NCBI GenBank assembly: GCA_019358945.1
Contig: JAHHIE010000024.1
Span: 29,449-93,448 of the forward strand
DNA from: Stenomitos rutilans HA7619-LM2
GTDB taxonomy: Bacteria > Cyanobacteriota > Cyanobacteriia > Leptolyngbyales > Leptolyngbyaceae
DNA: 64,000 nt
Reading direction: 5' to 3'
Part shown: positions 9,592 to 17,977 of the stretch, piece after piece
How the letters are laid out: each line of letters opens with the position of its first letter
How positions within the stretch are numbered: the stretch's first letter is position 1
The notes under the pieces: generated by a model
Told to the model about the DNA's origin: nothing
Seen by the model: the letters and a program-made list of their open reading frames with translations, nothing else
The model's database searches: none
Position numbers and translations under genes: made by a program

Positions 9592-10171
9592 GATTTTTTC
9601 TGTGATGGTGAATGATAATTGGCGTGTCTTGAGCCTCTGGGCTCTGGCTTGAGGCATCAAAACTAAGTGCCTTTGCTGCTGCACGATCGCAAGATCTGCG
9701 CAGGTTTCTTCACTTTTGCAAGGCATTCTACAGATTCAATACGGCTTTCCGGGCCGATTGGATGCACTGCGATGCAAAAAACGACTGAATCTTTGCGTTT
9801 CTACAACAAGGTTGAAAGTTTTTGCGGTGGTCGGGTTGGCAACGCACTTTATAGAGGGTTCAGGTGCGTCAACAAGCGCATTTCCTAGGTTCCAAGCAAG
9901 ACTTGAGGGCAGTAAGATACTTAGTCAGCCCATATTGATCCCAACAAAAGCAGTGTGCAATGGGTTGTCATATAAGCTAACTAGATTAAACCTGGTACTT
10001 TTATTACGAATACCATTCATCCCACTGATGGATTGGCGTTTCTAAAGCTGTTGTTTTCCCGTAGTATCAAGAGTAAAGCTGATTCAGGAAGCAGTCTTTA
10101 TATACACAGAGCTACAGAGCCAGCTTCCAATGAGCTTAGAGTGCTGTTTCCATTATTGAGAGGACCACTGC

Positions 10172-10471
10172 ATGGCAACTTTTAAGGTCACGTTAGTCAA
10201 CGAGGCCGAAGGGCTGAATACAACGATTGAGGTTCCTGAAGACGAATACATTCTTGATGCAGCTGAAGAACAAGGGCTTGACCTTCCTTACTCTTGCAGA
10301 GCAGGCGCTTGTTCGACTTGCGCTGGCAAGCTGAAGGACGGCACCGTTGATCAATCTGACCAATCTTTCCTGGATGATGATCAGATCGAGGCTGGATATG
10401 TGCTGACCTGTGTGGCTTACCCCACCTCTGATTGCACGATTATCACGCATCAAGAAGAAGAGCTGTACTAA
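10172..10471 (+). CDS. petF: Plant-type [2Fe-2S] ferredoxin
   Basis: The 99-residue protein has the cluster motif CRAGACSTC (CX4CX2C) and a fourth Cys in [11 protein letters not shown], as in photosynthetic ferredoxin I. It carries electrons from photosystem I to ferredoxin-NADP reductase, nitrite reductase, thioredoxin reductase and others in the cytoplasm. A purine-rich GAGAGGA lies about 10 bases before the ATG. The gene stands alone with 445 bases of non-coding DNA upstream, which probably holds its promoter, and a terminator downstream. Cyanobacteria have several paralogues, so the exact isoform is inferred. Confidence 0.93.
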   Translation: MATFKVTLVNEAEGLNTTIEVPEDEYILDAAEEQGLDLPYSCRAGACSTCAGKLKDGTVDQSDQSFLDDDQIEAGYVLTCVAYPTSDCTIITHQEEELY

Positions 10472-10503
10472 CTGCACACCTTAGTTAAATCAATCATCGG
10501 ATG

Positions 10504-10540
10504 AGAGGTGAAGAGCGCCTGATTCTCTTTGCCTCTTTTT
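10504..10540 (+). terminator. Intrinsic terminator of the ferredoxin gene
   Basis: Stem arms AGAGGTGAAGAG (10504-10515) and CTCTTTGCCTCT (10525-10536) pair over 12 positions with two G-T wobbles. The loop is nine bases. A run of five T closes the site, 33 bases after the stop codon. Confidence 0.8.
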
Positions 10541-10596
10541 GATGACTTTATTTCTGAGCTGGCTTGTACCAAACGCTGTTTCGGCAATGGCTTTAT

Positions 10597-12309
10597 CTAG
10601 CCACCGTTACCCTTGTCTTGCTCCCCACGCCAAAAGGTGATGGCATCACTGATGGTCTGTAGTTTGGTGCCAGGGTAGTAGAAATTGAGAATACGATCGC
10701 TCGACCAGCCTAACTTACCCAGGTGATAGGTTCCGGTTTGGCTGAGTCCAACACCATGCCCCAAACCGCCGCCAACAAAGGTATAGCCTTGCAGCGTTCG
10801 GTTGGCACCATACAGCGGTTCTAAATAAAAGAGGGTGCTGTTAGGGGCATAGAGCGCGACCAGAATATCGTCTTTGTCCAGGATGACAGTGCCACGATCG
10901 GTCGTTGCGGTCACTTGCAAGACACGCCCAGCAGACGATCGACGGGTCACGGCAAGGCGCTGAATGGTCTTAAAGTTCGCTAGGGGACTTTTGTTTGCGA
11001 CAAGGTAGCGCCGCAAGTCCTGACTGAGTGCTTCAAGCGAGTTGTTAATACGCCAGCGAAACATTTCACCACCCGCCTCATTAAACCCCTTCGTCTGACT
11101 AATGAAGCGGCGAAAATTTTGCTCATCTGCCAAGCTCTGGCGGGATAAATCCCAGAGATTGCCAACCGAGTCGATGATGGCTCGCAGGTAAGGTCGCTCG
11201 GCACCCGACCACACATCGTTAAACGGAGCCGTAATTCCGCCTGTAGACGAGGAATAAACGGCATCCACTAGCTCATTGTTGTAGGTTAAAACCTTGCCAC
11301 GAGTGGCTGCGATCGCCTGATCAGTCGCGGGATGAACGCCAGAAAGACCGTTGTAGACCTGGCATTGGGTATCGGCACAAAGCTGGTAGCCATCGATCGC
11401 AAAGCGGCGCAAATTGCGAAGGGCGTAGGTGCGTGCCAGGATTGCCTGTACCTGGAGGACGGGTTGCACGGCCCATGTCCCAATTTCGTAGGGCACCACA
11501 CCGCGCAGGTAGGCTTCCAGAGGCACCTGGTTGACCAGGGTATAAGTGCCGTAGGTATTGGGTTGCAACCGCATACTGCCTGCGTAGAGATTCCGGGTTT
11601 TGTCACCGCTCTTTTGAATCACTCGAATGATCCCCTGTCCAGCGGTGATGTCGATGCGATCGCGAGTGTAGCGGTAGCCGTTCACAACTAGCGAGGCACG
11701 GGGCTGCTTCGGCAAAAGCTGCGTATCAATGTAAGCCGTTTGCATACCTTGTGCTTGTAAGCTTTGCAGCAGCAGTCGGCGCAGGAGAGGACTGTTGTAC
11801 GTCTCTCTTTTTGCCCACACCTGCCAACGTTGCGGCTGGGCCACTTCGACGGGGATACCTTGAGCAACCCAGCGGTTGGCGCTATCTTCAGCACTCTCAA
11901 AACTCCGGTGGGTGCTGAGGACTACCCGCTCCTGTAGCATCGGTTCGGGTAGGGGCTGTTGCACCACATCCAGGTTGGCACTCGTGGCGCTAACAGTTTG
12001 CTCTTTCCCCTGCGTCTCAAAGCGAAACGTGAGCCGATCGCCCGCTGCGGCCTCTAAGGTCAGTGCATCCGTCGTCTTGCTACCAAAGCGCTGCTCAATG
12101 CCAATTTGCAGATCGATATCCTTACGAGTGGCGGCAACTCCCACCTCTGCGGCTGAGCTTAGCGCACATGCCACCGCCAGCGCTGCCCAGGCCATCCTTT
12201 GTGGCGAGAGAACTTGCGGCGAGAAGTCCGAGAAGGCAGACAACCGGAAGGAAACCTGGAAGTAGTGATCTCGTTGCATCTGACGAAAGCGCTTTAACGG
12301 TGACTCCAT
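10597..12309 (-). CDS. SpoIID/LytB domain protein, exported
   Basis: The ATG at 12309 has AAGGAA about 8 bases upstream and avoids overlap with the next gene, so it is preferred over 12363. An N-terminal hydrophobic stretch (WAALAVACALSSAAEVGVAA) suggests export. The C-terminal half is a SpoIID/LytB domain: NQVPLEAYLRGVVPYEIG, QAILARTYAL, VYSSSTGGITAPFNDVWSG and GGGLGHGVGLSQTGTYHLG. SpoIID acts on peptidoglycan as a lytic transglycosylase removing glycan chains. In a non-sporulating cyanobacterium a cell-wall remodelling role is the reasonable inference. Confidence 0.87.
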   Translation of the reverse strand: MESPLKRFRQMQRDHYFQVSFRLSAFSDFSPQVLSPQRMAWAALAVACALSSAAEVGVAATRKDIDLQIGIEQRFGSKTTDALTLEAAAGDRLTFRFETQGKEQTVSATSANLDVVQQPLPEPMLQERVVLSTHRSFESAEDSANRWVAQGIPVEVAQPQRWQVWAKRETYNSPLLRRLLLQSLQAQGMQTAYIDTQLLPKQPRASLVVNGYRYTRDRIDITAGQGIIRVIQKSGDKTRNLYAGSMRLQPNTYGTYTLVNQVPLEAYLRGVVPYEIGTWAVQPVLQVQAILARTYALRNLRRFAIDGYQLCADTQCQVYNGLSGVHPATDQAIAATRGKVLTYNNELVDAVYSSSTGGITAPFNDVWSGAERPYLRAIIDSVGNLWDLSRQSLADEQNFRRFISQTKGFNEAGGEMFRWRINNSLEALSQDLRRYLVANKSPLANFKTIQRLAVTRRSSAGRVLQVTATTDRGTVILDKDDILVALYAPNSTLFYLEPLYGANRTLQGYTFVGGGLGHGVGLSQTGTYHLGKLGWSSDRILNFYYPGTKLQTISDAITFWRGEQDKGNGG

Positions 12310-12343
12310 CCTACGATAGTGTTCCTTAAAGGAAATGGCTTGG

Positions 12344-13093
12344 TTAAGTTGGCCCGATCGCACTCACCTTTGCCCGGTAAAGCAAGCGATCGCCCTGACG
12401 ATAGCCTGTATAGCGCACTTTGACACGATCGCCCAGCTGAACATTGTCCGACTGAAAACCGCTTAGTTGAGCAGTGTCCCCCATGAGTTGATGCTGCTGG
12501 GGGTCATAGGGCACTTCTGCACCTACGGGCGCGATCCGCTCAATCCCCCACCTTTCCAATAACGTATCCAACGGGCGCAGTAACGGCAGCAGTTTGACCG
12601 CAGGCGCTTGCGGATTTTGTTGAGCAGCATAGGCAGCAGTGGGCAACTGAAGCAACAGAGACTCTAGCGTTTGCACACTTTCTTGCTGAAATTCTTGCCA
12701 CAAGGTTTGGCGCTGTTGTGCGAGTTGCTGCTGAAGGCGATCGTACTCCTGCCACAAATCTGATAATTCTTGCAATGATGCATCAGGTTGATTTTCAAGT
12801 TCTACCCCCTGACTCCTGACTCCTGGCTCCTGGCTTCTGGCTCCTGCCTCCTGGCTCCTGGCTCCTGCCTCCTGCCCTTCTTCATCCCACATCTCTAGCA
12901 GTTCCACCACCGACACCTGCAACACCCGACTCAGCTTCAGCAGTGACCCAACACGCACCTGAGCGATTTCCCCTCGCCGTAAGCGCAAAAGCTGCTTTTC
13001 TGATACGTTAGCAGCCCGACTTAACGCCTTAAAACTGGAAAAACCCACCGATCGCATTAATATGCGCAAGCGGTGGGTAACATCTTGAGACAT
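12344..13093 (-). CDS. HTH domain fused to GrpE-like C-terminal domain
   Basis: Residues 1-65 form an XRE-like helix-turn-helix (SSFKALSRAANVSEKQLLRLRRGE, VGSLLKLSRVLQVSVVEL). A heptapeptide repeat EAGARSQ / EAGARSQ / EPGVRSQ follows, encoded by a heptanucleotide array. A coiled-coil (LQELSDLWQEYDRLQQQLAQ) and a GrpE-like beta domain (GVE/IERIAPVGAEVPYDPQQHQLMG, VRYTGYRQGDRLLYRAKV) complete it. I know this architecture as a cyanobacterial GrpE-like family. Whether it binds DNA, DnaK, or both is not known. It lies 34 bases upstream of the SpoIID gene on the same strand. Confidence 0.75.
   Translation of the reverse strand: MSQDVTHRLRILMRSVGFSSFKALSRAANVSEKQLLRLRRGEIAQVRVGSLLKLSRVLQVSVVELLEMWDEEGQEAGARSQEAGARSQEPGVRSQGVELENQPDASLQELSDLWQEYDRLQQQLAQQRQTLWQEFQQESVQTLESLLLQLPTAAYAAQQNPQAPAVKLLPLLRPLDTLLERWGIERIAPVGAEVPYDPQQHQLMGDTAQLSGFQSDNVQLGDRVKVRYTGYRQGDRLLYRAKVSAIGPT
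12809..12876. repeat. TGRCTCC heptamer array inside a coding sequence
   Basis: About nine head-to-tail seven-base units (TGACTCC, TGGCTCC, TGCCTCC variants) lie within the HTH-GrpE gene. Three units make 21 bases, so the array reads through as a seven-residue peptide repeat without breaking frame. Confidence 0.85.
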
Positions 13094-13141
13094 AGACGAA
13101 AAGGTTTTAGCTAAGCGTCTTGAATTTTAAATGGCTCATCT

Positions 13142-13205
13142 AACTCAAAACTCAAAACTCAAAACTCTTAACTTTCCAGCCCTCTTAACTTTCCAGCTCT
13201 CTTAG
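13142..13205. repeat. ACTCAAA heptamer repeat plus duplicated CTTAACTTTCCAGC
   Basis: Three to four ACTCAAA units are followed by two copies of a CTTAACTTTCCAGC block. They occupy the whole 100-base gap between the dps gene and the HTH-GrpE gene. Confidence 0.75.
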
Positions 13206-13693
13206 CCTTCCAAAAGGCTTCTCAGCATCCAGGCAGTCTTTTCATGTACTTGCATCCGCTGGGTCAATAGGTCAGCGGTTGGCTCGTCGTTGACCTGCTC
13301 AAGGGTGGGGAAGATCGATCGGGCTGTCCGTACCACCGCTTCTTGCCCTTCCACCAGTTCACGAATCATATCTTCTGCTTTGGGCACACCCGCTGTTTCG
13401 GGGATTGAGCTTAACCGCGCAAACTCCGAATAGGTGCCTGGAGCAGGGAAACCAAGCGCTCGAATGCGTTCAGCAATGAGGTCTACTGCGGCAGCTAACT
13501 CGGTATACTGCCCTTCAAACATCAGGTGGAGCGTCTGGAACATAGGCCCTGTCACGTTCCAGTGAAAGTTGTGGGTCTTAAGGTAAAGCGAATAGGTGTC
13601 TGCCAGTAGATGAGAAAGCCCTTCTGCGATCGCGCCTCTTGATTTTTCGTCAATGCCGATGTCAATTGGCATTACTGTGGTTGGAACTGCCAT
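13202..13693 (-). CDS. dps: Dps family ferritin-like protein
   Basis: The 163-residue protein is one Dps/ferritin-like four-helix bundle. The ferroxidase-site residues of the family are visible: His in [10 protein letters not shown], His in TLHLMFEGQ, and Asp/Glu in [15 protein letters not shown]. Dps forms dodecamers that oxidise and store iron using peroxide, protecting DNA in the cytoplasm. A strong Shine-Dalgarno GGAGG lies just upstream of the ATG at 13693. A sulfiredoxin gene is the next upstream gene on this strand, which fits a peroxide-stress theme. The 322-base gap between them holds no other gene. Confidence 0.93.
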   Translation of the reverse strand: MAVPTTVMPIDIGIDEKSRGAIAEGLSHLLADTYSLYLKTHNFHWNVTGPMFQTLHLMFEGQYTELAAAVDLIAERIRALGFPAPGTYSEFARLSSIPETAGVPKAEDMIRELVEGQEAVVRTARSIFPTLEQVNDEPTADLLTQRMQVHEKTAWMLRSLLEG

Positions 13694-14015
13694 ACGATCC
13701 TCCGAATAAGATGAAAACTCGATTGAACTGGAGCTAATGATTGGATTGAGTTAATGAAACTTGTAGAGGTGCGAAACACGCTCTGTTTCGATACCTGAAG
13801 TGCACTCAGCTTTGGGTCGGGTGGTGCTATTACTGAAACGTGTCAAAAATACAGTTCAATGACTCGTCTCATTCACAAGGTCTGCGGTTAGTTTATAGCT
13901 GTTTTTCCTTCCAAACTACACCCGGACAGACTACATCTTAAAACCACCCTTGCTACCTTACACCGTGCACCCAACCTCATGGTGTTGTGGCTGACAGTCC
14001 GAAAAAGGTACAAGC

Positions 14016-14297
14016 TTAAGCCAAATGACGTTGCAAAACTGCACGGGGTGCACGACGCACTCGGCAAAGAATCGTTTCTTGCCCTAAACGGCTACAGGCT
14101 TCATACCGATGACACCCAGAGAAACCGTAGTATTCGCCATCAACCTCTAGCACGTCGATTGGCTCCTGTAGCCCAATTTCTTGAATCGACTCCATAAGAG
14201 CAGCTACTTTGGTTTGATCATTCTGCCGAAACAAGGGGCGGCGAATTTTGCTGATTGGGATTGCTTCTACTCTGACCATATCCTTTATCTTTCGCAT
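14016..14297 (-). CDS. srx: Sulfiredoxin
   Basis: The 93-residue protein has a ParB/Srx fold. The family signature with catalytic Cys is FSGCHRYEA. IRRPLFRQNDQTKV and IGLQEPIDVLEVDG are typical cyanobacterial Srx blocks. It reduces over-oxidised 2-Cys peroxiredoxin (Cys-SO2H) using ATP and a thiol donor in the cytoplasm. The internal ATG at 14279 (MVRVEAIPIS) matches the usual family start and may be the real one; it leaves 87 residues. Confidence 0.9.
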   Translation of the reverse strand: MRKIKDMVRVEAIPISKIRRPLFRQNDQTKVAALMESIQEIGLQEPIDVLEVDGEYYGFSGCHRYEACSRLGQETILCRVRRAPRAVLQRHLA

Positions 14298-14556
14298 TCA
14301 CTCTTAAATCATACTCGTTATGACTACGGATTGCAACAAGGCTGAAGGGGACGGGGAGTAGAGCTAAAGGATAAAGGCTAAACGTCGATTTAGATGGGGT
14401 TTGTACAGAGATTCTAAAGGCTAAAGGTAGAAGCTGATCGCTGACCGCTGACCGCTTAAAAGCTAATCCTTCATTTGTTTATCCTTCGCCCCTCTCCCCT
14501 TTCCCCTCGCTTCATTTTTCGCCGTTAACCAGCCATGAGCTACAATACGCAAGCCA

Positions 14557-14818
14557 CTTCAGGTTCTCTGGGAAACAGCCCAGACACGGTTAGCAACGTC
14601 TAACCGAGGGAAAGTCCGGTGCTTTTGTTAACGCAAAAAAGTCCGGCACTGTGCCGCAACTGTGAAGAACAAGGTACAAGAGCTAGGGGATGGGGTAGAA
14701 GGAGCATTAAACGCTTCCCTAACCCCTGAACCCTAACCCCTTACCCCATTCCAAGTCAGAATGCCTGCTTGAAGTCACAAACCCCATCACGCCTGCGACA
14801 CACAGGCGAAAGTTAACG
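14557..14818 (+). promoter_or_regulatory. Cobalamin (B12) riboswitch with downstream expression-platform hairpin
   Basis: The conserved aptamer core is clear: GAGGGAAAGTCCGGTG (14608-14623), AAGTCCGGCACTGTGCCGC and AACTGTGAAG (14639-14667), and the B12 box AAGTCAGAATGCCTGCTT (14753-14770). The closing helix pairs CTTCA (14557-14561) with TGAAG (14770-14774). A hairpin CGCCTG/CAGGCG (14790-14808) sits 10 bases before the start codon at 14819. Its loop CGACACA is complementary at 6 of 7 bases to TGTGCCG (14650-14656), as expected for the L5-L13 kissing loop that hides the ribosome site. The peripheral arm 14684-14752 carries a CCCTAAC heptamer array. Confidence 0.92.
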
Positions 14819-15526
14819 ATGCAAAGTTTAGATGTTTTACGCCGATCGCCGACGGCAGACTACGTGGCGACGGTGCTTAGTTCTGTGGCGCTGACACCCA
14901 CCATCAAAGCGATTCGACTGCGATTGGACCGAGACGAACTCCGGTTTTTACCAGGACAGTCCGTTTGGCCTAAATTTGAGCGCGATGGTCGCAAATTTAG
15001 CAAAATCTACTCGATCGCCTCTTCTCCCTCTGCCTGTCCTGACATTGAACTCTGCGTCTCGCGTGTGGGCTGGAGTTCGGCTGTCGTACAGGATCTGGCG
15101 ATCGGGCAATCCTTGCCACTACGAGGGCCGTATGGTCTGATGACGTTAAGCGAGCTACCCCAGCGTCCACGCCTTTATATTGCTGAAGGGTCAGGGATTG
15201 CACCATTGAAAAGCCAAATCGATTGGCTACGCGAGTGCGGCTACAAGCTGCCCGTCTGGTTGGTGCAGGCAAACCCCGAAACTCCCGACCAGCTACCCTA
15301 TCAGCCGTACTGGCAACAATTGCAGCAAACCTGGCCTGCCTTTCACTATCGGGACGCGATCGCTCAATGCCCGGAAAGCGTTTTGGTCAATCTACGGCTT
15401 AAGCTGGCAGCGTTTGATGTGGTGATTTGTGCGGTGGGCGATCGCTCAGACCAGCTTCAAGAAACCGCTTTGGCGTTGGGTGCGAAGCCCGACCAACTGC
15501 GATCGGAGAAATTCATTGCGTTCTGA
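14819..15526 (+). CDS. FAD/NAD(P)-binding reductase of the ferredoxin-NADP reductase superfamily, under B12 control
   Basis: The protein has 235 residues. The N-terminal flavin-binding barrel has PGQSVWPKF and KIYSIASSP (the RxYS-type FAD motif). The C-terminal nucleotide domain has IAEGSGIAPLKSQIDWLRE and a final DVVICAVGDRSDQLQETALALG. There is no ferredoxin domain, so it resembles a stand-alone NAD(P)H:flavoprotein reductase. It directly follows a cobalamin riboswitch, which implies repression by B12. Inference: it may supply electrons to reduce cob(II)alamin for adenosylation or MetH reactivation, or act in cobalamin synthesis or salvage. The substrate is unproven. Confidence 0.8.
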   Translation: MQSLDVLRRSPTADYVATVLSSVALTPTIKAIRLRLDRDELRFLPGQSVWPKFERDGRKFSKIYSIASSPSACPDIELCVSRVGWSSAVVQDLAIGQSLPLRGPYGLMTLSELPQRPRLYIAEGSGIAPLKSQIDWLRECGYKLPVWLVQANPETPDQLPYQPYWQQLQQTWPAFHYRDAIAQCPESVLVNLRLKLAAFDVVICAVGDRSDQLQETALALGAKPDQLRSEKFIAF

Positions 15527-15608
15527 TGCTGACCTTTGCAAGCACGATGGGCATCAAGACATTAGACTAAAGTTCTGACGAGATCTTGACTACAGCTCTT
15601 TTGATCAA

Positions 15609-15760
15609 TAGGACTTACGCATTTGCCCCCAACCCCCCTTTCTTGTAGCTTGCTTCCCAAAAGGTATGCCGAAGGCTATATGCCGGGGGCTTTAATTGGT
15701 TCGGTTCCCCCAGCATTGGGGGCTAGGGGGCGAAAGATGACCGCTTTTGCGTAAGCCCTA
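15609..15760. mobile_element. MITE-like element with TA-flanked inverted ends
   Basis: The left end TAGGACTTACGCA (15609-15621) and the right end TGCGTAAGCCCTA (15748-15760) are inverted repeats matching at 12 of 13 positions. Each end abuts a TA dinucleotide, the target duplicated by IS630/Tc1-type transposases. The 152-base interior has further inverted G/C runs and no ORF. It lies between the reductase gene and lepB. Confidence 0.7.
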
Positions 15761-15821
15761 GTCAAAAGGGAGACTGTCAGCTATCTTGTCTTTTTATGTT
15801 TGCTGTCTGCGCTGCCTTTCC

Positions 15822-16433
15822 ATGACTTCTGAAAAAACCTCGACCTCTGAGCCTCCCGCAGAATTACCGCTACCAGTAACGGTCGCACCTGCGCCTCCGC
15901 GTTGGCGAGCCTGGTGGGAAAACGTTCAAATCCTCATCATTGCGCTGATCCTGGCACTCTTGATTCGAGTGTTTGTGGCAGAACCTCGCTACATCCCATC
16001 CGATTCGATGCTGCCGACCTTGCAGATTGGCGATCGACTCGTGGTGGAAAAGCTTTCGTATCGCTTTCATCCGCCTGAGTTTGGCGATATCGTCGTCTTC
16101 GATCCGCCTCACCAACTTCAAGTTCAAGGCTATACCAAAGATCAGGCGTTTATTAAGCGCATTATTGGTCAACCTGGGCAAACCGTTCAGGTTAAAAACG
16201 GCACGGTTTACGTCGATCAACAACCACTCCAGGAACCGTACATTGCCGCTCCACCCAACTACACGCTGCCACCTGTCACTGTGCCTAATGGTGAGTTTTT
16301 TGTAATGGGCGACAACCGTAACAACAGTAATGACTCCCATGTTTGGGGGTTTCTACCGCAGCAGAACATTATCGGTCGCGCTTGGTTGCGCTTCTACCCA
16401 TTTAAGCGTCTTGGGCTAGTAGCAAAGTCGTAA
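15822..16433 (+). CDS. lepB: Signal peptidase I
   Basis: From the ATG at 15822 (an upstream TTG at 15786 is less likely) the protein has 203 residues. One membrane segment (ILIIALILALLIRVFVA, about residues 37-53) precedes the catalytic serine box YIPSDSMLPTL (Ser62). The general base Lys lies in FIKRIIGQPG (Lys112). GDNRNNSNDSHVWG is box E of the S26A family. It cleaves signal peptides on the outer face of the cytoplasmic or thylakoid membrane. The Pro-rich N-terminus is cytoplasmic. Confidence 0.93.
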   Translation: MTSEKTSTSEPPAELPLPVTVAPAPPRWRAWWENVQILIIALILALLIRVFVAEPRYIPSDSMLPTLQIGDRLVVEKLSYRFHPPEFGDIVVFDPPHQLQVQGYTKDQAFIKRIIGQPGQTVQVKNGTVYVDQQPLQEPYIAAPPNYTLPPVTVPNGEFFVMGDNRNNSNDSHVWGFLPQQNIIGRAWLRFYPFKRLGLVAKS

Positions 16434-16468
16434 GCATCAAGAGCGTTTGGCGTTCGTGCTGACTCCCT

Positions 16469-17005
16469 CTAAAACTTGAGGTAGTGCATCAACTCGGCAA
16501 CAAGCTGGCTTGATAGCGACAGTCGTCGTTGAAAATGAATCAGGTTACGGTAAGGCCCCATCGTCCGATTGGCGACGATCGCTCGTGCCAGATACGTATC
16601 CACTGCTGGAATGCGAATGAGCAACTCGATCGATGCTGTATTAGGATTCACAGGCTTAATCGTCTCAACACTATCTGCATCGTAATAGCAAAATAACATC
16701 ACTGACTCTAGGGGCTTAAGCCGTGGTACAGGCAGACTCAGGGCCGCAGCAATGTCCTCAATGCAGTGCAACTGCACGCCTGCTTGCGTTAATTCAACAA
16801 GCGATCGGGCCTGATGAATCGAAAGCCCCGGTAAACGCAGCCAATCATCGACGCCAGCCTGATTGACATCGATTTTGACGCCTAAACTGGCTGCCAGCTC
16901 AAGCTCCGCCACGTTTTGAAACCGATAGTACGGATCGCTGAGGATTTTCGATCGCAGGGGTTGGTGAGCTTGAGTAACCGTCGATAACCAATTGGGAAGC
17001 GGCAT
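16469..17005 (-). CDS. ComEA-like helix-hairpin-helix protein
   Basis: The 178-residue protein has two HhH-like modules. The first is VDVNQAGVDDWLRLPGLSIHQARSLVELT (about residues 44-72, KIDVNQAGV in the sequence). The second is VNPNTASIELLIRIPAVDTYLARAIVANRTMGPYRNL (about 119-155), the usual ComEA-type NxNTAs..L..ip.v....A..I pattern. There is no signal peptide or membrane anchor, unlike true ComEA, so a direct DNA-uptake role is doubtful. The ATG at 17005 is the natural start. Confidence 0.8.
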   Translation of the reverse strand: MPLPNWLSTVTQAHQPLRSKILSDPYYRFQNVAELELAASLGVKIDVNQAGVDDWLRLPGLSIHQARSLVELTQAGVQLHCIEDIAAALSLPVPRLKPLESVMLFCYYDADSVETIKPVNPNTASIELLIRIPAVDTYLARAIVANRTMGPYRNLIHFQRRLSLSSQLVAELMHYLKF

Positions 17006-17249
17006 TGAGGGAGGAATTGAAAGTAGAGGGAGAAATTGAGAGTAGAGGGATGAAAGGGAGGCAGAGGAAGCTGAGGGAGAGGGGAAGCGCTTGAGTTTTG
17101 AATAGTCGTTAGTATCAGTGAACCATAATCAGTGCAGAGGCATAGCATCGTTGAACATCGGAAACGCTTGACCGATTACGATCGACCGTCCTGCCTCCTT
17201 CGACCCCTACCTCCTTGGCACCCTTTGCTTCCCCTGCCTCCTGCCTTTT

Positions 17250-17645
17250 CTACGCAATTCGATCGAGCAACTGACGGCGCTTTTGCTCAAACTCATACTC
17301 AGACAGCAGGCCATCGGCACGGAGTTGATCAAGCTGTCTTACGGCTTCAGCAACGGCACTGATGTGGTCAGGATTCACGACCTCAGTTTTGGCGATCACT
17401 TTGACCGTCGAAACAATCCCATCGTTGAATTTGAGGTCAAACTCGTCAGCATCCTGGGTCAAATACCAGATGCCTTCGATCGCGCAGGCGACGCGAGGGA
17501 TTGGTGTCATCGACAACAGCAAATAGAGGATGCCCCAAAGCGGTTGCCCAACATAGAACTTATGCAAGCCTGCGCCGATCGGTGCTGCCGCTCCAGCAAA
17601 CGCCAAAGCAGCAGCAACCTTACGGCTTTTGGGCCTATCTAACAT
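17250..17645 (-). CDS. TM2 domain protein with C-terminal SHOCT-like motif
   Basis: The 131-residue membrane protein has two hydrophobic segments. The first is KVAAALAFAGAAAPIGAGLHKFYVGQPLWG and the second is ILYLLLSMTPIPRVACAIEGIWYL. The GLHKFYVGQPLWGILYLL stretch is typical of TM2 domains. The C-terminus, LDQLRADGLLSEYEFEQKRRQLLDRI, is a SHOCT-like short helical motif often at protein ends. The function is unknown. The ATG at 17645 is the natural start. Confidence 0.8.
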   Translation of the reverse strand: MLDRPKSRKVAAALAFAGAAAPIGAGLHKFYVGQPLWGILYLLLSMTPIPRVACAIEGIWYLTQDADEFDLKFNDGIVSTVKVIAKTEVVNPDHISAVAEAVRQLDQLRADGLLSEYEFEQKRRQLLDRIA

Positions 17646-17963
17646 ATCAGCCTTGCCTCACAGATTTCCTAAAAACTGCCTTCAGAGCCGTCACGAGCGT
17701 GCGATCGTCAGTCATCTGCTGATCCATAACTAGGGCAACGATCGTCTTCTGCCGACAACCATGTCTGCGTCAGCTTCTTCTATCATATTGACTTCACTGA
17801 GTTGATGACAGCAAAGTTGGGTGAGTGACTGTATCATGCCGCTTTACTAAAACTTTAAGAATCAAGCGCCATAATGTTCTGGGTGAAGCAATCTCATGAG
17901 TGAGAAAGCGCTAACGTTCTTCAGATATGTCCGGTTCTCACCCGTGGGGCACGGTACAGTAGA

Positions 17964-17977
17964 GTAATGATCATTAC
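17964..17977. promoter_or_regulatory. Perfect palindrome, candidate operator
   Basis: GTAATGATCATTAC is a perfect 14-base palindrome in the 680-base non-coding stretch (17646-18325) upstream of the DnaJ/TPR gene. The shape recalls Fur-family boxes but does not match a consensus closely. No other convincing feature is seen in this stretch. Confidence 0.3.

Noticed and set aside
9716..10045. 109-codon frame upstream of ferredoxin
   Set aside because: Starts inside the oppositely oriented CHRD gene's upstream region, has no ribosome site and no family pattern.
14608..14660. Resemblance of GAGGGAAAGTCCGG to RNase P RNA
   Set aside because: The following GGCACTGTGCCGCAACTGTG and the B12 box AAGTCAGAATGCCTGC are specific to the cobalamin riboswitch, and the total length is too short for RNase P.
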